Origin: Streptococcus sanguinis SK1 = NCTC 7863
GTDB taxonomy: Bacteria; Bacillota; Bacilli; Lactobacillales; Streptococcaceae
Length of the DNA: 64,000 nt
Reading direction: 5' to 3'
NCBI RefSeq assembly: GCF_000194945.1
Contig: NZ_GL878507.1
Location: 186,001 to 250,000, forward strand
This document shows positions 62,411 to 64,000 of the stretch, one piece after another; within the stretch, counting starts at the first letter, position 1, and every line of letters begins with the position of its first letter. Below the pieces are notes generated by a model. The model saw nothing but the letters and a program-made list of their open reading frames with translations. It was not told the DNA's origin and searched no databases. A program made the translations under genes and the position numbers.

Positions 62411-63142
62411 ATGACAGATTTATTAAAAATTTATCAGGAACTACAGGAGAAAAAATGGGTTAACTTGTCCCATCAGATCAAGGAAGATAGTCCGCATTTT
62501 CCAGCTCTGCCTGCCTTGGAGAAGAAGGATATTTTCACTTTGAAAGACGGTTTTCATGTTCAGCAGTTTTCTGTAGTTGGCCAGTACGGGACTCATATTG
62601 ATGCTCCGATTCACTTTGTGGAGGGTGGTCGCTGGTTGGAAGAGATTGAACTAAAAGATCTTTTCCTGCCTTTGGTGGTTATTGATAAGTCTAAGGAAGT
62701 AGCAGAGAATCCAGACTTTATTCTGGGCAAGCAGGATATTTTAGATTTTGAAGCGGAGCAAGGGCAGATTGAGCCAGGAACGTTTGTTGCTTTTCGCTCA
62801 GACTGGTCCAAGCGTTGGCCGAGTCAATCAGCTATGCGCAATCTGGATGATCAGGAGATTCAGCATACTCCTGGGTGGGGACGGGATGCTCTAGAGTTCC
62901 TTATCCATGAGCGTGGTGTTAAGGCGGTAGGTCACGAAACCTTTGATACAGATGCAGGTATTCCTACAGCAGAGCATGGATTGCTTAATGAATACTATCT
63001 TTTGGAGCAGGACATTTATCAGCTAGAAGTTATGACCAATCTAGATCAGCTGCCGGCTAAGGGTGCTCTCATATCAATTAGCTTTCCCAACTGGCATCAA
63101 GCCAGCGGTTCACCAGTTAGAGCTGTAGCTATTTTACCATAA
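62411..63142 (+). CDS. Cyclase family protein (kynurenine formamidase-like)
   Basis: 243 aa from ATG 62411, with GGAGAAGG 4-5 bases upstream; the frame is open 22 codons further to a TTG with no SD. Metal-binding motif YGTHIDAPIHF near residue 60 and GVKAVGHETFDTDAGIPTAE in the C-terminal half are typical of the cyclase/KynB metal hydrolase fold. Substrate unknown; isolated enzyme with no pathway neighbours. Confidence 0.9.
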   Translation: MTDLLKIYQELQEKKWVNLSHQIKEDSPHFPALPALEKKDIFTLKDGFHVQQFSVVGQYGTHIDAPIHFVEGGRWLEEIELKDLFLPLVVIDKSKEVAENPDFILGKQDILDFEAEQGQIEPGTFVAFRSDWSKRWPSQSAMRNLDDQEIQHTPGWGRDALEFLIHERGVKAVGHETFDTDAGIPTAEHGLLNEYYLLEQDIYQLEVMTNLDQLPAKGALISISFPNWHQASGSPVRAVAILP

Positions 63143-63147
63143 AGAAA

Positions 63148-63178
63148 AAGGAGTCTGAGATTTCATTTCAGGCTCCTT
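63148..63178 (+). terminator. Terminator after the cyclase-family gene
   Basis: AAGGAGTCTGA and TCAGGCTCCTT (one T-G) around a 9-base loop; weak T run. Confidence 0.75.
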
Positions 63179-63282
63179 GTCGCATATAATAACTAATAAA
63201 AAGATCGCTTTTTATAATCTTTGGAATTTCTTGATGGATATTTCAAAGGAATGTCAAATGAAGTTGAAATAGCTTTAATTAC

Positions 63283-63304
63283 AATCTTACAAAAATGTAA
63301 GATT
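63283..63304. repeat. Unexplained perfect inverted repeat between convergent genes
   Basis: AATCTTACA-N4-TGTAAGATT with an AAAA loop, no T run after it, in a 240-base gene-free convergent region. A TATAAT at 63185-63190 lies upstream on the plus strand. No coding frame with an SD is seen. Confidence 0.5.
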
Positions 63305-63372
63305 CGTCTGTAAAATGAAAGATTAGGTTATGGAATGGTCATGATCTTTATTATAAAATGGTAGCAGAAGTC

Positions 63373-63404
63373 AAAAAGAGGCTGGAATACCAAACCTCTT
63401 CTGA
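63373..63404 (-). terminator. gor terminator
   Basis: Minus strand AGAGG and CCTCT, extended by TTGG/CCAG with a bulge, followed by TTTTTG. Confidence 0.65.
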
Positions 63405-63415
63405 TTTTGAATTTT

Positions 63416-64000
63416 TTATCGCATGGTCACGAATTCTTCGGAACCTGTCGGGTGAATAGCAACTGTAGCATCAAAGTCAGCCTTGGTAGCGCCCATCTTG
63501 ATAGCAACTGCGAAACCTTGAATCATCTCGTCTACTCCGTAGCCAATGCCGTGCAGGCCAACGACCTTTTCGTCCTCACCGGCAGTGATGAGCTTGAACT
63601 TGGCCTGTTGGCGGTGCTGGGTGACAGCTGAATACATGGATGTGAAGCTAGATGTGTAAACGTGAATATTTTCAGCTCCGTAAGTCTTGATAGCCTCTAC
63701 CTCAGTTAGGCCGACTGTCCCAATAGCGGGATGGGAGAAGACGACAGTTGGAATAGTTGAGTAGTCCATCTTAGCATTTGTTTTACCATTGAAAAGACGC
63801 TCAGACAGAGTTCGTCCAGCCTTGATAGCAACAGGAGTTAATTCTTTTTCGCCTGTTACATCGCCGAGAGCATAGATGCCAGGAACCACAGTGTTTTGGT
63901 ACTCATCTACAGCGATAAAGCCACGTTCATTGAGAGTGACGCCAGCTGCTTCCAGATTGAGGTCTTGAACGTTTGGCTTACGACCGATTGCCCAGATAAC
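63416..64000 (-). CDS. gor: Glutathione-disulfide reductase (3' part)
   Basis: The C-terminal 194 residues of a class I flavin disulfide reductase; the 5' end lies beyond the window. Visible are the NADP-domain end ([14 protein letters not shown]), the second FAD motif [20 protein letters not shown], and the dimer interface domain ending [12 protein letters not shown] with the catalytic His. This C-terminus and the IGRKPN pattern fit glutathione reductase, which keeps imported or made glutathione reduced. Confidence 0.92.
   Translation of the reverse strand, partial: VIWAIGRKPNVQDLNLEAAGVTLNERGFIAVDEYQNTVVPGIYALGDVTGEKELTPVAIKAGRTLSERLFNGKTNAKMDYSTIPTVVFSHPAIGTVGLTEVEAIKTYGAENIHVYTSSFTSMYSAVTQHRQQAKFKLITAGEDEKVVGLHGIGYGVDEMIQGFAVAIKMGATKADFDATVAIHPTGSEEFVTMR

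Noticed and set aside
1..64000. CRISPR array, tRNA or rRNA genes, prophage
   Set aside because: Read through all intergenic DNA: no regularly spaced repeats, no cloverleaf with TTCGANNC arm in a gene-free gap, and no phage gene cluster were seen.

Overview
The window looks like the chromosome of a mitis/sanguinis-group Streptococcus. The evidence is moderate A+T content, an LPXTG-anchored C69 dipeptidase, the conserved block glnQHMP-like transporter / vicRKX / rnc-smc-cof-cof-ftsY, the hprK-lgt-DUF948-YtxH block, and divergent pepQ/ccpA. Species-level placement is my inference and cannot be settled by reading alone. Most of the 64 kb is core housekeeping DNA; accessory content is concentrated at about 3.0-6.8 kb and 19.9-24.3 kb.

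Layout. 0-3 kb: end of secG, then rnr and smpB (protein export, RNA quality control and trans-translation). 3.0-6.8 kb: three related membrane-anchored extracytoplasmic proteins of unknown function. Each is preceded by a near-identical terminator-plus-promoter cassette, and one cassette carries a duplicated smpB 3' end. 6.8-12.7 kb: tehB-like methyltransferase, an anchored M13 metallopeptidase and a sortase-anchored dipeptidase with a good cre site. 12.7-16.9 kb: TetR regulator divergent from a two-gene ABC exporter, with two near-identical palindromic operators between them. 16.9-20 kb: phosphoesterase, a frameshifted Rrf2 regulator, a CatE-like dioxygenase and a DNA-repair methyltransferase; three sites of form GTAA-N9-TTAC tie the Rrf2 gene to the dioxygenase gene. 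20.0-24.3 kb: IS3-type remnant and an A+T-rich restriction-modification operon with two different cytosine methyltransferases around one nuclease. 24.3-32.5 kb: pepQ, ccpA, two glycolipid glycosyltransferases, and thrS with a T-box separated from it by an extra small gene and an internal promoter.

32.5-36 kb: lipoprotein and a polar amino-acid ABC importer (minus strand), divergent from vicRKX (36.3-39.2 kb), which has a structured leader. 39.2-47.1 kb: YbaN-like protein, rnc, smc, two Cof-type HAD phosphatases and ftsY. 47.1-50.6 kb (minus): zwf, then a small gene plus a permease and a partner protein in a tightly overlapped operon. 50.8-57.7 kb: tex, a SprT-like protein, a PspC protein, a Nudix hydrolase, hprK, lgt and two envelope-associated small proteins. 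57.8-60.3 kb: two U32 proteins of the tRNA-hydroxylation type. 60.3-64 kb: CHY zinc finger, a PC4-like protein, bioY with a BirA-like operator, a tiny membrane protein, a cyclase-family enzyme and the 3' part of gor.

Nothing here is an obviously new defence or mobile system. The observations most worth following are the smpB-tail/terminator/promoter duplication array, the Rrf2 gene whose frame break sits on a perfect A-AAA-AAC slippery heptamer together with its inferred regulon, the thrS T-box bypass architecture, the two-methyltransferase RM operon, and three genes whose -10 boxes abut the start codon (possible leaderless mRNAs).
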